This document shows, piece after piece, positions 18,711-26,399 of a stretch of 60,198 nucleotides of DNA (within the stretch, counting starts at the first letter, position 1; each line of letters opens with the position of its first letter). The position numbers and the translations under genes are program-made. The notes beneath the pieces were generated by a model. It was not told the origin of the DNA and did no database searches. It saw only the letters and a list, made by a program, of their open reading frames with translations. Where the stretch lies: NCBI GenBank assembly GCA_028703495.1, contig JAQVMT010000011.1:1-60198 (forward strand). The letters run 5' to 3'. Source of the stretch: Clostridia bacterium. GTDB lineage: Bacteria > Bacillota > Clostridia > Christensenellales > CAG-314.

Positions 18711-18740
18711 AAAAAGGGGCGAATATCTCGTCCCTTTTTT
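18711..18740 (+). terminator. Intrinsic terminator of the citrate/aconitase/IDH block
   Basis: An 11-bp stem (AAAAAGGGGCG with CGTCCCTTTTT, one G-T pair) and a 7-base loop, followed by T residues. Confidence 0.92.
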
Positions 18741-18816
18741 ACGAATCAAAAATAGAATTATACACGAAAAAGGCTTGCCCGCGGTCCTTTACCGCATAAT
18801 GTGTTCATATTTATCG

Positions 18817-18841
18817 GGCGAACACACGGGTTTGCCCCTAC
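18817..18841. repeat. GGGCGAAC-family palindromic repeat, diverged
   Basis: CGGGCGAACACACGGGTTTG followed by CCCCTAC is a diverged copy of the dispersed palindrome seen at 5762, 5903, 8583 and 30923. Confidence 0.6.
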
Positions 18842-18852
18842 AAAATACGGAC

Positions 18853-19098
18853 AAGGCGAAACTTGCCCGTGGTATACCCGACAGGAATCGCAAGGAGCGA
18901 AGCGACGGAATAGCGAGAGGAAGGATTTCTCGAGCGTCACGAAAGCGTTTGTATTCGTGTTGAGGATAAAGACAGGGCGAGGGAGCCGAAAAGGGAAGGG
19001 TATAAATATAAAGGTAGTGTCGTTGAAAACGAACACTACCTATATTTATATCCGACCAAAAGGCGAAACTTGCCCGTGGTATACCCGACAGGAATCGA
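18853..19098. repeat. 38-bp exact direct repeats flanking 170 bp next to tRNA-Arg
   Basis: The 38 bases at 18853-18890 are repeated without change at 19061-19098. The right copy contains the last 21 bases of the tRNA-Arg gene (with CCA) plus 17 bases downstream of it; the left copy lies downstream of the tRNA. The 170 bases between contain a long inverted repeat. This could be an attachment-site duplication left by a small or lost integrated element, or the same gene-end duplication seen elsewhere in the window. No integrase gene is nearby. Confidence 0.9.
18999..19053. repeat. Long inverted repeat between the direct repeats
   Basis: Arms 18999-19024 and 19028-19053 are complementary over about 24 positions apart from three small bulges (for example GGTAGTGT with ACACTACC). 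Transcribed from either strand it forms a stable hairpin; on the minus strand it could end the tRNA-Arg transcript, although no clear T run follows. Confidence 0.75.
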
Positions 19099-19153
19099 AC
19101 CTGCAACCTTCGGAGTCGGAGTCCGATACTCTATCCTTTGAGCTACGGGTACA
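19078..19153 (-). tRNA. tRNA-Arg (anticodon CCG)
   Basis: Read on the minus strand: acceptor GTACCCG pairs with CGGGTAT, D-arm GCTC/GAGT, anticodon stem TCGGA/TCCGA with loop CTCCGAC (anticodon CCG, reads CGG), T-arm GCAGG-TTCGATT-CCTGT, and an encoded CCA. 76 nt, all stems intact. Its 3' end is copied downstream at 18853-18890. Confidence 0.95.
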
Positions 19154-19417
19154 TACTTAATTAAAAAGAAAAAGCGAGCAGTGGCACTGTTTTGTACAAA
19201 AGCTGTAGTTGGGCGCGAAGCGTGAGTGCACAACCACAAGGCACAAGTCAAAATCGAGTACTCAATTCTTGGGTGCGAGGACGGATTGGCACGACAACTC
19301 AATAACCAAACCTTTATCAAAGCAAAACAAAGCGATTATGCATAACAGCATAAAAAAGCATAGACACCTAGATGTCCATACTTATCATACTGTTTAGTAT
19401 AAAGCCGAAAACCATTC

Positions 19418-19786
19418 TTACCAAACGAAATTCGAGAGCACGCTCACCAAATCCGCCAAAGTCTTGTCGTCGCCTGCAAGCTTCTTTACAACCACCTTAA
19501 ACTCCGTATCCTCGGGAGTGGAGGTGAAATACATTCTCAAAACAGCCTTTTTGGTTGTCTCTTTGAAGTTGTATGCAACCATATTGCGATATGACAAATA
19601 GGTGAATTGCGGATTTCTACCCTTGGTAATAATGATACGTTTATTGGTGAATGCCATTTTGGTGTTTCCCTTCTCGAAGTAAGCAACGACTTCCTCATCC
19701 TCGAAAAGAACGCCCTCCATTTTTTCGACAGCATACTCTACGCTGTCGCTCACCAAAACCAATTTCGTATTCTTGAAAAAGCTCAT
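19418..19786 (-). CDS. PH-domain-like protein, function unknown
   Basis: A 122-residue soluble protein. The segment VVAYFEKGNTKMAFTNKRIIITKG followed by short beta strands and a C-terminal helix resembles bacterial PH-like (bPH) domains, in which TNKRIII is a common motif. There is no signal peptide or membrane segment. The start at 19786 has GAGGTG eight bases upstream and lies just after a strong minus-strand promoter; a start 14 codons earlier would begin close to the promoter. The gene is alone between two tRNA genes. Function is not known. Confidence 0.7.
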   Translation of the reverse strand: MSFFKNTKLVLVSDSVEYAVEKMEGVLFEDEEVVAYFEKGNTKMAFTNKRIIITKGRNPQFTYLSYRNMVAYNFKETTKKAVLRMYFTSTPEDTEFKVVVKKLAGDDKTLADLVSVLSNFVW

Positions 19787-19816
19787 GAATAACACCTCAA
19801 CTGTATTAGTATTCTT

Positions 19817-19845
19817 ATTATATACCAAAGCATAAATAAAATCAA
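19817..19845 (-). promoter_or_regulatory. Promoter of the PH-like gene
   Basis: On the minus strand TTGATT (19845-19840) and TATAAT (19822-19817) are 17 bases apart, about 30 bases before the ATG at 19786. Confidence 0.75.
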
Positions 19846-20441
19846 GATAAAAACAATAATTGTTGATCTTTTTTACAAAAAAATTCGCATTGCGCCAAAT
19901 TACGACGCCGATATCGATAAAAGAACCCGACAGTAACCCAAAATTTATACATTTTCTTTTTCAGAATAGCCGATTCGCATAAACGAATAGCATTCCAAGA
20001 ACGATATTTAGTTGTTCTTGCGATTAAAACCGTCTTGCATGCGACAACAACAAGTATGCTTTTCGATATAATACAGAAAGTCTGTCTATGAGCAGATGGC
20101 GTTAATATTAGAAAAAGGGCAAAAAAATCCCGCCTTGCCGTTGTAAACAAAATCAACCTGCACTATGACAGGTGGGAAAACTACCGATAGTATCAGCTTT
20201 CCACCGTAGACAATGTCTAATTGCTTCATCACAGCAAGAGGCCTAGCTTACATTTTCGGACGCGTAATCCCTAATTTGATATGTGGTTGACATACATATT
20301 ACTGACGAACAAGGCAGGATAACCGCAAATAAAACAGGCAAAGAGGTTCAAACACCTTACCTTGGTACTATTATATACAATTCGCCTTGTTTTGTAAACC
20401 GAAATAGGGAGGATTTTTTAATAAAAACTCCGTCAAATCAC
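19846..20441. other. Non-coding stretch between the PH-like gene and tRNA-Glu
   Basis: AT-rich and without a convincing gene. Two frames exist (minus 19842-20156 and plus 20283-20492) but neither has a ribosome binding site or familiar composition, and the second runs into the tRNA-Glu promoter. Confidence 0.6.
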
Positions 20442-20470
20442 TTGCAATTATTGGTATTATATGTTATAAT
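20442..20470 (+). promoter_or_regulatory. Promoter of tRNA-Glu
   Basis: TTGCAA (20442-20447), 17-base spacer, TATAAT (20465-20470). The tRNA begins 12 bases later. Confidence 0.85.
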
Positions 20471-20482
20471 CGCAAAGCAAGT

Positions 20483-20557
20483 GCCTCCATAGTCTAGCGG
20501 TTAGGACGCTGCCCTCTCACGGCAGAATCAGGGGTTCGAGTCCCCTTGGAGGTGCCA
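20483..20557 (+). tRNA. tRNA-Glu (anticodon CTC)
   Basis: Acceptor GCCTCCA pairs with TGGAGGT; anticodon stem CTGCC/GGCAG with loop CTCTCAC (anticodon CTC, reads GAG); T-arm AGGGG-TTCGAGT-CCCCT; CCA is encoded. 75 nt, followed directly by a terminator. Confidence 0.96.
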
Positions 20558-20588
20558 AAAAAATCCTTGTCATTCGGCAAGGATTTTT
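20558..20588 (+). terminator. Terminator of tRNA-Glu
   Basis: AAAAATCCTTG (20559-20569) pairs perfectly with CAAGGATTTTT (20578-20588) around an 8-base loop. Confidence 0.93.
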
Positions 20589-20639
20589 GCGTTAGGGTCA
20601 ATTGGTTGGATGACTTCGTGCCTGTCGGTGGGGGTAATT

Positions 20640-21530
20640 ATGAGGTTTATTAATAAGCTGCGCGAAAGAATTAAGGGAAAGACTTTTTTATTGCTTACGA
20701 TTGCGGGCGTGGTGAATGCCTTTGGCGTTACCTTGTTTTTAGCGCCGGTAAGGCTCTATGACAGCGGTATTTCCGGAACTTCGCTTTTGCTTTCTCAGCT
20801 TACTCCCGAATGGATGAGCTTGTCTTTTTTCCTTGTCGTACTCAACGTTCCCTTGTTTCTTTACGGTACGAAAAGACAGGGCGTGGTATTTACTGTTTAC
20901 GCGGTATATTGCGTGCTGATATATGCGATTGCGGCTTGGGTGTTTAATAATCTTTTGCCCTTCGATTTAAGCGAGTCCTCTCCCTTCGGAGGAACGGATT
21001 TGGTGCTTTGTGGAATCTTCGGAGGTCTGATTTCAGGGCTCGGAAGCGGTCTTGCCATAAGGTTTGGCGGCGCAATGGACGGAATTGAGGTTATGGCGGT
21101 CATTTTTGCCAAAAAGCTGGGAATCACTATCGGTACTTTTACAATGATATATAATGCCATTTTATACATAACCTGCGGCTTTGTGACCGGAAATTGGGCG
21201 CTTCCTCTCTACTCGATTTTAGCATATGTTGCGAATCTCAAGACGATCGACTACGTCGTCGAGGGCATCGATCGATCCAAAGCGGTTTTGATTGTCACCT
21301 CCAAGCAGAACGAGGTCTGCGAAACGCTTTCCGATGTATTTGAACAGGGAATGACTATCTTAGATGCAAAAGGCTACTATATGAACACAACAAAAAAAGC
21401 CGTATATATCGTGCTTAATCGATTTCAAATCAATAGAATGAAGGATATTGTTCATACAATCGATCCCACCGCCTACATAACCATCAGCGATGTCGCCGAT
21501 GTATTCAAGGCGAATCAGCAAATTAAATAA
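20640..21530 (+). CDS. YitT family membrane protein (DUF161/DUF2179)
   Basis: A 296-residue integral membrane protein with about five or six hydrophobic segments in residues 18-200 and a C-terminal cytoplasmic DUF2179 domain (about 215-296), including DYVVEGIDRSKAVLIVTSK and KKAVYIVLNRFQI. GGISGTSLL-like and FGGAMDGIEVMAV blocks are typical of YitT proteins, which are poorly characterised transporters or sensors. The start at 20640 has GGTGGGGG upstream; an ATG 10 codons earlier is less well placed. The 3' end is duplicated after the stop. It converges with the APH-type gene. Confidence 0.9.
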   Translation: MRFINKLRERIKGKTFLLLTIAGVVNAFGVTLFLAPVRLYDSGISGTSLLLSQLTPEWMSLSFFLVVLNVPLFLYGTKRQGVVFTVYAVYCVLIYAIAAWVFNNLLPFDLSESSPFGGTDLVLCGIFGGLISGLGSGLAIRFGGAMDGIEVMAVIFAKKLGITIGTFTMIYNAILYITCGFVTGNWALPLYSILAYVANLKTIDYVVEGIDRSKAVLIVTSKQNEVCETLSDVFEQGMTILDAKGYYMNTTKKAVYIVLNRFQINRMKDIVHTIDPTAYITISDVADVFKANQQIK

Positions 21531-21575
21531 CTATCAGTATTGTCGCCGATGTATTCAAGGCTAATCGGCAGTTTA
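21483..21575. repeat. Duplication of the 3' end of the YitT gene
   Basis: 21483-21525, the last coding bases up to the penultimate codon, is repeated at 21533-21575 (offset 50). TGTCGCCGATGTATTCAAGG is identical in both; flanking bases differ at a few positions. Confidence 0.9.
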
Positions 21576-21603
21576 TCATTGAGAATTAGCAATCCATAAT
21601 CGG

Positions 21604-22764
21604 TTATACGACAGCCGCCAGCTTTGCCAAATCGAGAGGTGTTTTGATAAGGTTGACGATTTTATCGATATGCTCCTGCATTTCGGTGCGGTCGAATTCT
21701 ACAAGCAGAAAAGACAGCACCAACAGCAAGCGATATTGATAAAAGATGTCAAAGCATAAAAACCACTTTTTGTCGAGGATGTTGTGCTTGCGATAGCCCT
21801 TGCAAAACTCCTTCATAAAGCTTATAAGCTTTTCATTAACCTCCTCGGGTAGAGGTTCCCAAGTCAGCGCGTACGCTACTACTGCAAAGTCGGCGATAAA
21901 ATGCGCGTAACAGCAGTCGTCGAAGTCGAAAAGCTCCAAGCTTTCGCCGTATATAAAGAAATTGCCGTAATGCATATCGTAATGCAATAGTCCGTAATCG
22001 TCAACCCCTCTGTTTAAATTAGCCATTTTCGCTTCGCTAGACTCAAACAGATTCAAAAGTCCGATGTCAAAGCTACCAAGTGCCTTTTTATAAAGGCTTT
22101 TGGAAGGCTCGCAATCATATGAAAAACGCGGATAACGGGGACGGAAGGTTTTGGTAAGCTTGTGCATAAGCCCCAAGGCTTCTCCCCAAAGCTCGGCGAT
22201 ACCGTTGGAAAAGTCCCAAAGCTCGGCGTATTTAATGTGCCTACCGCGAGCGCGTGTGGTGACTGTCATCCAAAAATACTCGCCGCCGATTCGTGTGCGG
22301 ATACAGGGAACGGGTGCGATCCGGTTGAAATTGTCGCTGTCGCTATCGCAAGCTGCAGCGAAAGCTTTGTTATTTTCTTCGTTGTTATTTGAAGCACGTG
22401 CGATCCGACTGCACTTGTCGCCGTCGCAAGTAGCCGAAGTATTGTAATGTTCTTCGTTGTTGAATGAAGTAGTAGGACAGGCGTTCTTGTCGCGGTTTCG
22501 CAACAAAGCCGAGGAGAGCGGCGCGATGGTTTTGCTCACGCTCATATACTCTGACAAAAAGTCGGAGAATTCATACTCCGAGAGCAATTCCGTTCTTGTG
22601 CGATAATTACACGGAGTTAGCCTCACGATGAGGTCATCAGCCGAGTAAATCAGGTTGGAGCTTGCCGAAATCAACACGACTTTTTCGGGCGAAAGTCCCC
22701 AATGTTTTCTTAGAATCGCGCCGACTTTGGAGGCGGAAACAGCACTAACGTATTTTTCTTGCAT
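21604..22764 (-). CDS. Aminoglycoside phosphotransferase (APH)-family kinase with an expanded linker
   Basis: A 386-residue kinase of the APH/choline kinase fold. The catalytic block LLHYDMHYGNFFI lies near residues 257-270 and the metal block LELFDFDDC near 275-285. The N-lobe (1-70) has KVVLISASSNLIYSADDLIVRL. Between the N-lobe and C-lobe, about residues 75-151 are a low-complexity Asn/Asp/Cys/Ala insertion made of 28-residue repeats, absent from ordinary family members. The substrate cannot be predicted; it may be a small alcohol or amino sugar rather than an antibiotic. It is the last gene of a minus-strand run and converges with YitT. Confidence 0.8.
   Translation of the reverse strand: MQEKYVSAVSASKVGAILRKHWGLSPEKVVLISASSNLIYSADDLIVRLTPCNYRTRTELLSEYEFSDFLSEYMSVSKTIAPLSSALLRNRDKNACPTTSFNNEEHYNTSATCDGDKCSRIARASNNNEENNKAFAAACDSDSDNFNRIAPVPCIRTRIGGEYFWMTVTTRARGRHIKYAELWDFSNGIAELWGEALGLMHKLTKTFRPRYPRFSYDCEPSKSLYKKALGSFDIGLLNLFESSEAKMANLNRGVDDYGLLHYDMHYGNFFIYGESLELFDFDDCCYAHFIADFAVVAYALTWEPLPEEVNEKLISFMKEFCKGYRKHNILDKKWFLCFDIFYQYRLLLVLSFLLVEFDRTEMQEHIDKIVNLIKTPLDLAKLAAVV
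22314..22481. repeat. In-frame 84-bp tandem repeat inside the APH-type gene
   Basis: GTGCGATCC-G at 22314 recurs at 22398 (offset 84, exactly 28 codons), followed in both by related TTGTCGC-TGTCGC and TTCTTCGTTGTT blocks. A third, more diverged version may lie near 22482-22520. The frame is preserved through all copies. Confidence 0.8.
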
Positions 22765-22909
22765 AATTGCTCCTCGTGGTAGATAATTAATGGCTATTTA
22801 GAATCGTGACGGATTGTAATCGGAGTTTTGAAGGTATTACGCTTATTTTCCAGCTTAGCATTTTTAAAGCTCATGCAAATGCAATCCTCGTCTATTCATA
22901 ATAAATAGA

Positions 22910-23584
22910 CTAATCGCAAATGATTCGCGGCGGGCAGGAGAAGTCATCGATAACGGCAAGACTGTACTTTCTTTTTTCGGGCAAAGAACCGACAGATTTG
23001 CGTTCATTGACGGCGATGGTGGTAAAGCCTGCTTCAAAAGCAGCTTTAAGTGCGTTGAGGTCGTCATCGAAAACCACGCAGTGGCATGGTGCGATGCCCA
23101 GCTTTGATGCCGCCAAGAGGTACGCATCGGGGTGGCTCTTGCTTTTTTTTACCTCATCCACGCTCACGGTTGCATCGAAAGCATCTGCAAGCTTGTTGTT
23201 GACCAAGAAAGAGCGGTAGAGCTTTTCACTCGAAGCCGTAACCAAAGCCAGCTTTATGCCGCTATATTTCAGCTCATTTATGTATTCCTTTGCGTGATCG
23301 TAGACGTATAGTCTATTTGCGTAGTGATCCTCCGCCATCGACAGCCATTTTGCGACGATTTCCTCGGGTGACCACGGTATTTTATAGGTGTTCTTTGTAT
23401 ATACCGCACATTCATAGAGACTCATAGTATTTATGACATTGCAATAATTCTCATCGAATTCCAGATTGTGAAGCGCGAAAAACTCGCGATCGATGTCCTC
23501 CCAAAGGTGAAGGCTGTTAACGATCGTGCCGTCCATATCGAAAAGAGCGGCTTTTTTGTTGTTAATATCAAGTCTTTTATCCAT
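22910..23584 (-). CDS. HAD-superfamily phosphatase (beta-phosphoglucomutase-like)
   Basis: A 224-residue HAD hydrolase. Motif I is FDMDGTIVNS (about residues 15-24), motif II is LALVTASS (near 105), and motif III/IV is KSKSHPDAYLLAA with VVFDDDLNALKAA (near 150-185). A helical cap between motifs I and II places it with the phosphoglycolate phosphatase/beta-phosphoglucomutase group. The start at 23584 is chosen because the family fold begins there; it has no obvious ribosome binding site. A longer frame from 23710 would overlap the thiamine pyrophosphokinase gene by 40 bases and add an unrelated tail. Substrate unknown. Confidence 0.85.
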   Translation of the reverse strand: MDKRLDINNKKAALFDMDGTIVNSLHLWEDIDREFFALHNLEFDENYCNVINTMSLYECAVYTKNTYKIPWSPEEIVAKWLSMAEDHYANRLYVYDHAKEYINELKYSGIKLALVTASSEKLYRSFLVNNKLADAFDATVSVDEVKKSKSHPDAYLLAASKLGIAPCHCVVFDDDLNALKAAFEAGFTTIAVNERKSVGSLPEKRKYSLAVIDDFSCPPRIICD

Positions 23585-23669
23585 TCTGTGTTGTGTTTGT
23601 CTTTGAAGCCGATTAGCGTAGCCGTAGAGATCTATCGGTGTATGTTTGGATAGATTATCCGAACCAAAG

Positions 23670-24281
23670 CTACCTATCCACCACGACGAGCAAAGAGCCT
23701 TGTCTAACACTTACTGTTGCAGGCTGTCCGATAAATTCATTGCTCACGCCTAAGGGGAAACTGTTTGTTAAAATAGCGTTTTCCAAGGGGTATTTTAAAC
23801 CATTTAAGTAAACACCATTGGCATGGTCGTAAGCAAAAACCGAAATATACCCGCTTTTTCGGGGCGTAAAGTGCAGTGTGCCGTTTGTTACGGCGTAGAA
23901 GTCGGCATTGACGCCTTTTATTACGGCATTGTTGCCTTTTGCAGAGATATAGTGTATAAGCTGAAGATTGGCGATTGTGTGTGAAATACGTCCGCCGTCG
24001 GCACCGTAAAGAACAAAGCGAGTGTATCCACGCTCCTCGGCGTGCATAACGGCGCAGTGCATATCCGTGAAGTCCTTGACGGGATTCAAAACTATCTTGT
24101 CGGCGCAGTCGAACTCGCCCTTACAGGAGTCAAAATCGCCGATTGCAAGGTCAAACGCGATATTTTGGGCAAAAAGCCTTTGAGCTCCGCCGTCAACACC
24201 TATAACCAAATCGCCGTCCTTTGCGCAAAAGTCCAAACCGCAGTCGAAACCCGCGCCCACCAAATAACAAATTCTTTCCAT
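23670..24281 (-). CDS. Thiamine pyrophosphokinase
   Basis: A 203-residue enzyme that converts thiamine to thiamine pyrophosphate. Motifs: LVIGVDGGAQRL (about 27-38), AIGDFDSCKGEFD with the metal-binding Asp residues (about 48-60), KDFTDMHCAV and YGADGGRISHTIANL, where family members usually have GGRxDH (here His follows Ser). The C-terminal beta domain is complete. Start at 24281 chosen over one 15 codons upstream because CAGG precedes it and the protein begins with ICYLVGAG. It lies in the minus-strand run with the DUF1284 and HAD genes. Confidence 0.88.
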   Translation of the reverse strand: MERICYLVGAGFDCGLDFCAKDGDLVIGVDGGAQRLFAQNIAFDLAIGDFDSCKGEFDCADKIVLNPVKDFTDMHCAVMHAEERGYTRFVLYGADGGRISHTIANLQLIHYISAKGNNAVIKGVNADFYAVTNGTLHFTPRKSGYISVFAYDHANGVYLNGLKYPLENAILTNSFPLGVSNEFIGQPATVSVRQGSLLVVVDR

Positions 24282-24391
24282 AATACCTGATTTGTATCCG
24301 AAAGCGGTTGCCGATGTTTGCACCATTCGGAAAAATGTTTGCGATTAAGCACATTTTACATCAATACGACCGAAAAGCATAAGCTTTCGGG

Positions 24392-24802
24392 CTAACGCAA
24401 AGAATCGAAAATTTCCAAGCAAAGCGAAAACCAATTACAGTCGCTGCAATTATCGCAAAGTGTTTTCTCTCTTATCGTATTGTCGAAGTTTGCTTTAATA
24501 TCCGTCCAATAATATGTTTTGCCTATTTCAAGCTTCAATGCTTTTGACCACTTTGTGTCCAATTTTTCCACTTTTTCCTGCGAAAGGCATTTATTGCCCG
24601 TGCGGTTGGGACAGCCCTTGCACAGCTCATCGCAAGAGTTAGTGATTTTGACGAGGCAACCCTCATTGCTTAGCCGTTTTATGAGGGCGGCGGTGTGCGC
24701 GACGAAGTCCTCGCTGTAGCCCTTTCCCACGAAGAACCGCAGGCATGCGGAGTGATGCGGTCGAAGCTCGACAGCTTCGTTGTTTTCCTTTGTCTTATTC
24801 AT
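24392..24802 (-). CDS. DUF1284 domain protein (probable iron-sulfur protein)
   Basis: A 136-residue soluble protein. VELRPHHSACLRFFVGKGYS near the N-terminus is the DUF1284 signature (RPHH...GKGYS). Eight or more Cys residues follow in groups: NSCDELCKGCPN, NKCLS, LCDNCSDCNWFSLC, consistent with binding one or two iron-sulfur clusters. Function unknown. The ATG at 24802 directly follows the stop of the GNAT-like gene (TGATATG), suggesting coupling; an alternative start at 24853 overlaps that gene by 50 bases. Confidence 0.82.
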   Translation of the reverse strand: MNKTKENNEAVELRPHHSACLRFFVGKGYSEDFVAHTAALIKRLSNEGCLVKITNSCDELCKGCPNRTGNKCLSQEKVEKLDTKWSKALKLEIGKTYYWTDIKANFDNTIREKTLCDNCSDCNWFSLCLEIFDSLR

Positions 24803-24803
24803 A

Positions 24804-25925
24804 TCAAATCGATTTAATGTAAGAACGACGTCTTTTGTGATTCTCGATTTCAAAATTATTGTTCCATTGAGCCTGAATTTGATAATTGTTTTCCAAACAG
24901 AGATTGGTTTCCAAATAATCCAAATTCATTTTTATCATCATATCCATCATATAAAAGAGGGAAATGGCATTTATGCCGCGATTATGGTACTGCGGAAGAA
25001 TTCCGATAAGTCCCAAGTCCACGACCTTTACCTTCTTGAGGGCGCGTAGGAGTCTAAAAAGTGTGACAGGCGAAAGCTTGCCCTTCGTTCCGTTGAGCGC
25101 GCGGCTCAACGACGGAAAACTCAATCCGAAAGAAACGACCTTGTCATTTTCGTCGCATATTACCTGAATGTATTTCATATCGATAAACAGCATAAACTGA
25201 TCGACAATCTGCTTCTTCATATTCTCTGTAAATGGAACAGTTCCGTAGAGATGATTGTAGCTTTCGTCCAAGACGTTGAAAATTCCATCCTTGTACTTCT
25301 CGAGAAAAGCTATTTTGTTTTTTGCGGTGCCTAGGTGGAGATTGTATTTGCGAAAGACCATATCCTTAATGCGCACGATCTGCTCGGGAACCTTGTCAAG
25401 AGGGTAGATCTTGTACTCCAGCCAATCGACCTCCTTTGCATAGCCGCATTTTTCCACAAGCTTGCCGTAATAGTCATAATTGTACTGCTCCTCGAAGGTC
25501 GACATTTGGTCGAAGCCCTCGATAAGCAAGCCCTCTCTCTCCAAATCGGAAAAGCTCAAGGGGCCGCAAACGGTGTCCATTCCGTTCTCCTTCGCCCAGT
25601 CTTCTACGGCGCGAAACAATGCCGCTGCCGTCTTTTCGTCGTCGATACTGTCAAAGTGAGTGAATCTAACGCGTTTTTCATTGCTTTTTTCGTTGGAAGC
25701 GCGATGTAAAATTCCTTGAATTCTACCGACGGTCTTTCCGTCCTCGGTAGCTAAAAAGCACACCCACGAGCAGGTGTCGCCGTAGGTATAGTTAGGCTTA
25801 AACATATTCATTTCGTCCGCATACAGAGGAGGAACAAAATAAGGGCAGTTTTTATAAAGTCTTAGAGGAAAATTGACAAATTCCTTCATTTCTTTTTTTG
25901 TTTCGACTCTCTTGACAGATATCAT
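24804..25925 (-). CDS. GNAT-like N-acetyltransferase family protein (YghO-like)
   Basis: A 373-residue protein of the long GNAT-related family with FVNFPLRLYKNCPYFVPPL at the N-terminus (about 17-36), DTVCGPLSFSDLEREGLLIEG in the first half and LGLIGILPQYHNRGINA, the acyl-CoA loop equivalent, near 310. No membrane segments. Substrate unknown. The start at 25925 has GAGG nine bases upstream; the ATG two codons earlier is only three bases from that site. It is the first gene of a minus-strand run (GNAT, DUF1284, thiamine pyrophosphokinase, HAD, APH) with a good promoter at 26025-26053. Confidence 0.78.
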   Translation of the reverse strand: MISVKRVETKKEMKEFVNFPLRLYKNCPYFVPPLYADEMNMFKPNYTYGDTCSWVCFLATEDGKTVGRIQGILHRASNEKSNEKRVRFTHFDSIDDEKTAAALFRAVEDWAKENGMDTVCGPLSFSDLEREGLLIEGFDQMSTFEEQYNYDYYGKLVEKCGYAKEVDWLEYKIYPLDKVPEQIVRIKDMVFRKYNLHLGTAKNKIAFLEKYKDGIFNVLDESYNHLYGTVPFTENMKKQIVDQFMLFIDMKYIQVICDENDKVVSFGLSFPSLSRALNGTKGKLSPVTLFRLLRALKKVKVVDLGLIGILPQYHNRGINAISLFYMMDMMIKMNLDYLETNLCLENNYQIQAQWNNNFEIENHKRRRSYIKSI

Positions 25926-26024
25926 ATGCATAAACCTCGATTGTTATTGATTAGCTTGTCCGAACCTGCTTGTTACAAGCAAAATTCTCATACTTTGATT
26001 GAAAAGATGGACAACAGCAAAAAA

Positions 26025-26053
26025 ATTATACCATTTTTTTATCCTCAATGCAA
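26025..26053 (-). promoter_or_regulatory. Promoter of the GNAT/DUF1284/TPK run
   Basis: On the minus strand TTGCAT (26053-26048), 17-base spacer, TATAAT (26030-26025), about 90 bases before the first ATG. Confidence 0.65.
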
Positions 26054-26244
26054 GTTTATTAGAGCTAATCCTCTCTTAATTTCTAAATTTATATTAAGTA
26101 ACTGCTAATTAGTATTTCGGCGTGTGGATTTTTGAGAAGATAATTTTCTCAAACTTAATCACTTATAAATGCCCGATTAACAAAAAATACATTAACGAGG
26201 AATAATATGTAGTCGTAAAGATGATTATGTAAAAGATTGTCTTT

Positions 26245-26263
26245 TATGCGCATATTGCGCATA
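26245..26263. promoter_or_regulatory. Perfect inverted repeat, possible operator
   Basis: TATGCGCA-TAT-TGCGCATA, two 8-base arms around 3 bases. A half-site (ATGCGCATAT) recurs at 26380-26389, between the -35 and -10 boxes of the promoter at 26369. The pair suggests a repressor site and a second half-site controlling the downstream RNA and protease gene. The rest of 26054-26368 has nothing else I can name. Confidence 0.45.
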
Positions 26264-26368
26264 TCGAACTATACCGCTTGCCATGTAAACGGAATAGATG
26301 AAGCAATAATCCGTATATAAGTACGCTTGAATTAATGCGCCAGGGAAGCATGTACGACTAATTTATAC

Positions 26369-26392
26369 TTGACATTCTCATGCGCATATAAT
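26369..26392 (+). promoter_or_regulatory. Probable promoter of the structured RNA/protease unit
   Basis: TTGACA at 26369-26374 is a perfect -35. TATAAT at 26387-26392 is perfect but only 12 bases away; at the normal 17-base spacing the -10 would be TTAATT. The half-site ATGCGCATAT overlaps this region. Transcription probably starts close to 26400. Confidence 0.5.
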
Positions 26393-26399
26393 TAATTTA

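Noticed and set aside
20283-20492. A 69-codon frame running into tRNA-Glu
   Set aside because: No ribosome binding site, and it overlaps the tRNA promoter and the tRNA itself.
21604-22764. Antibiotic resistance gene
   Set aside because: It has the APH fold, but no feature ties it to aminoglycosides and the family covers many small-molecule kinases.
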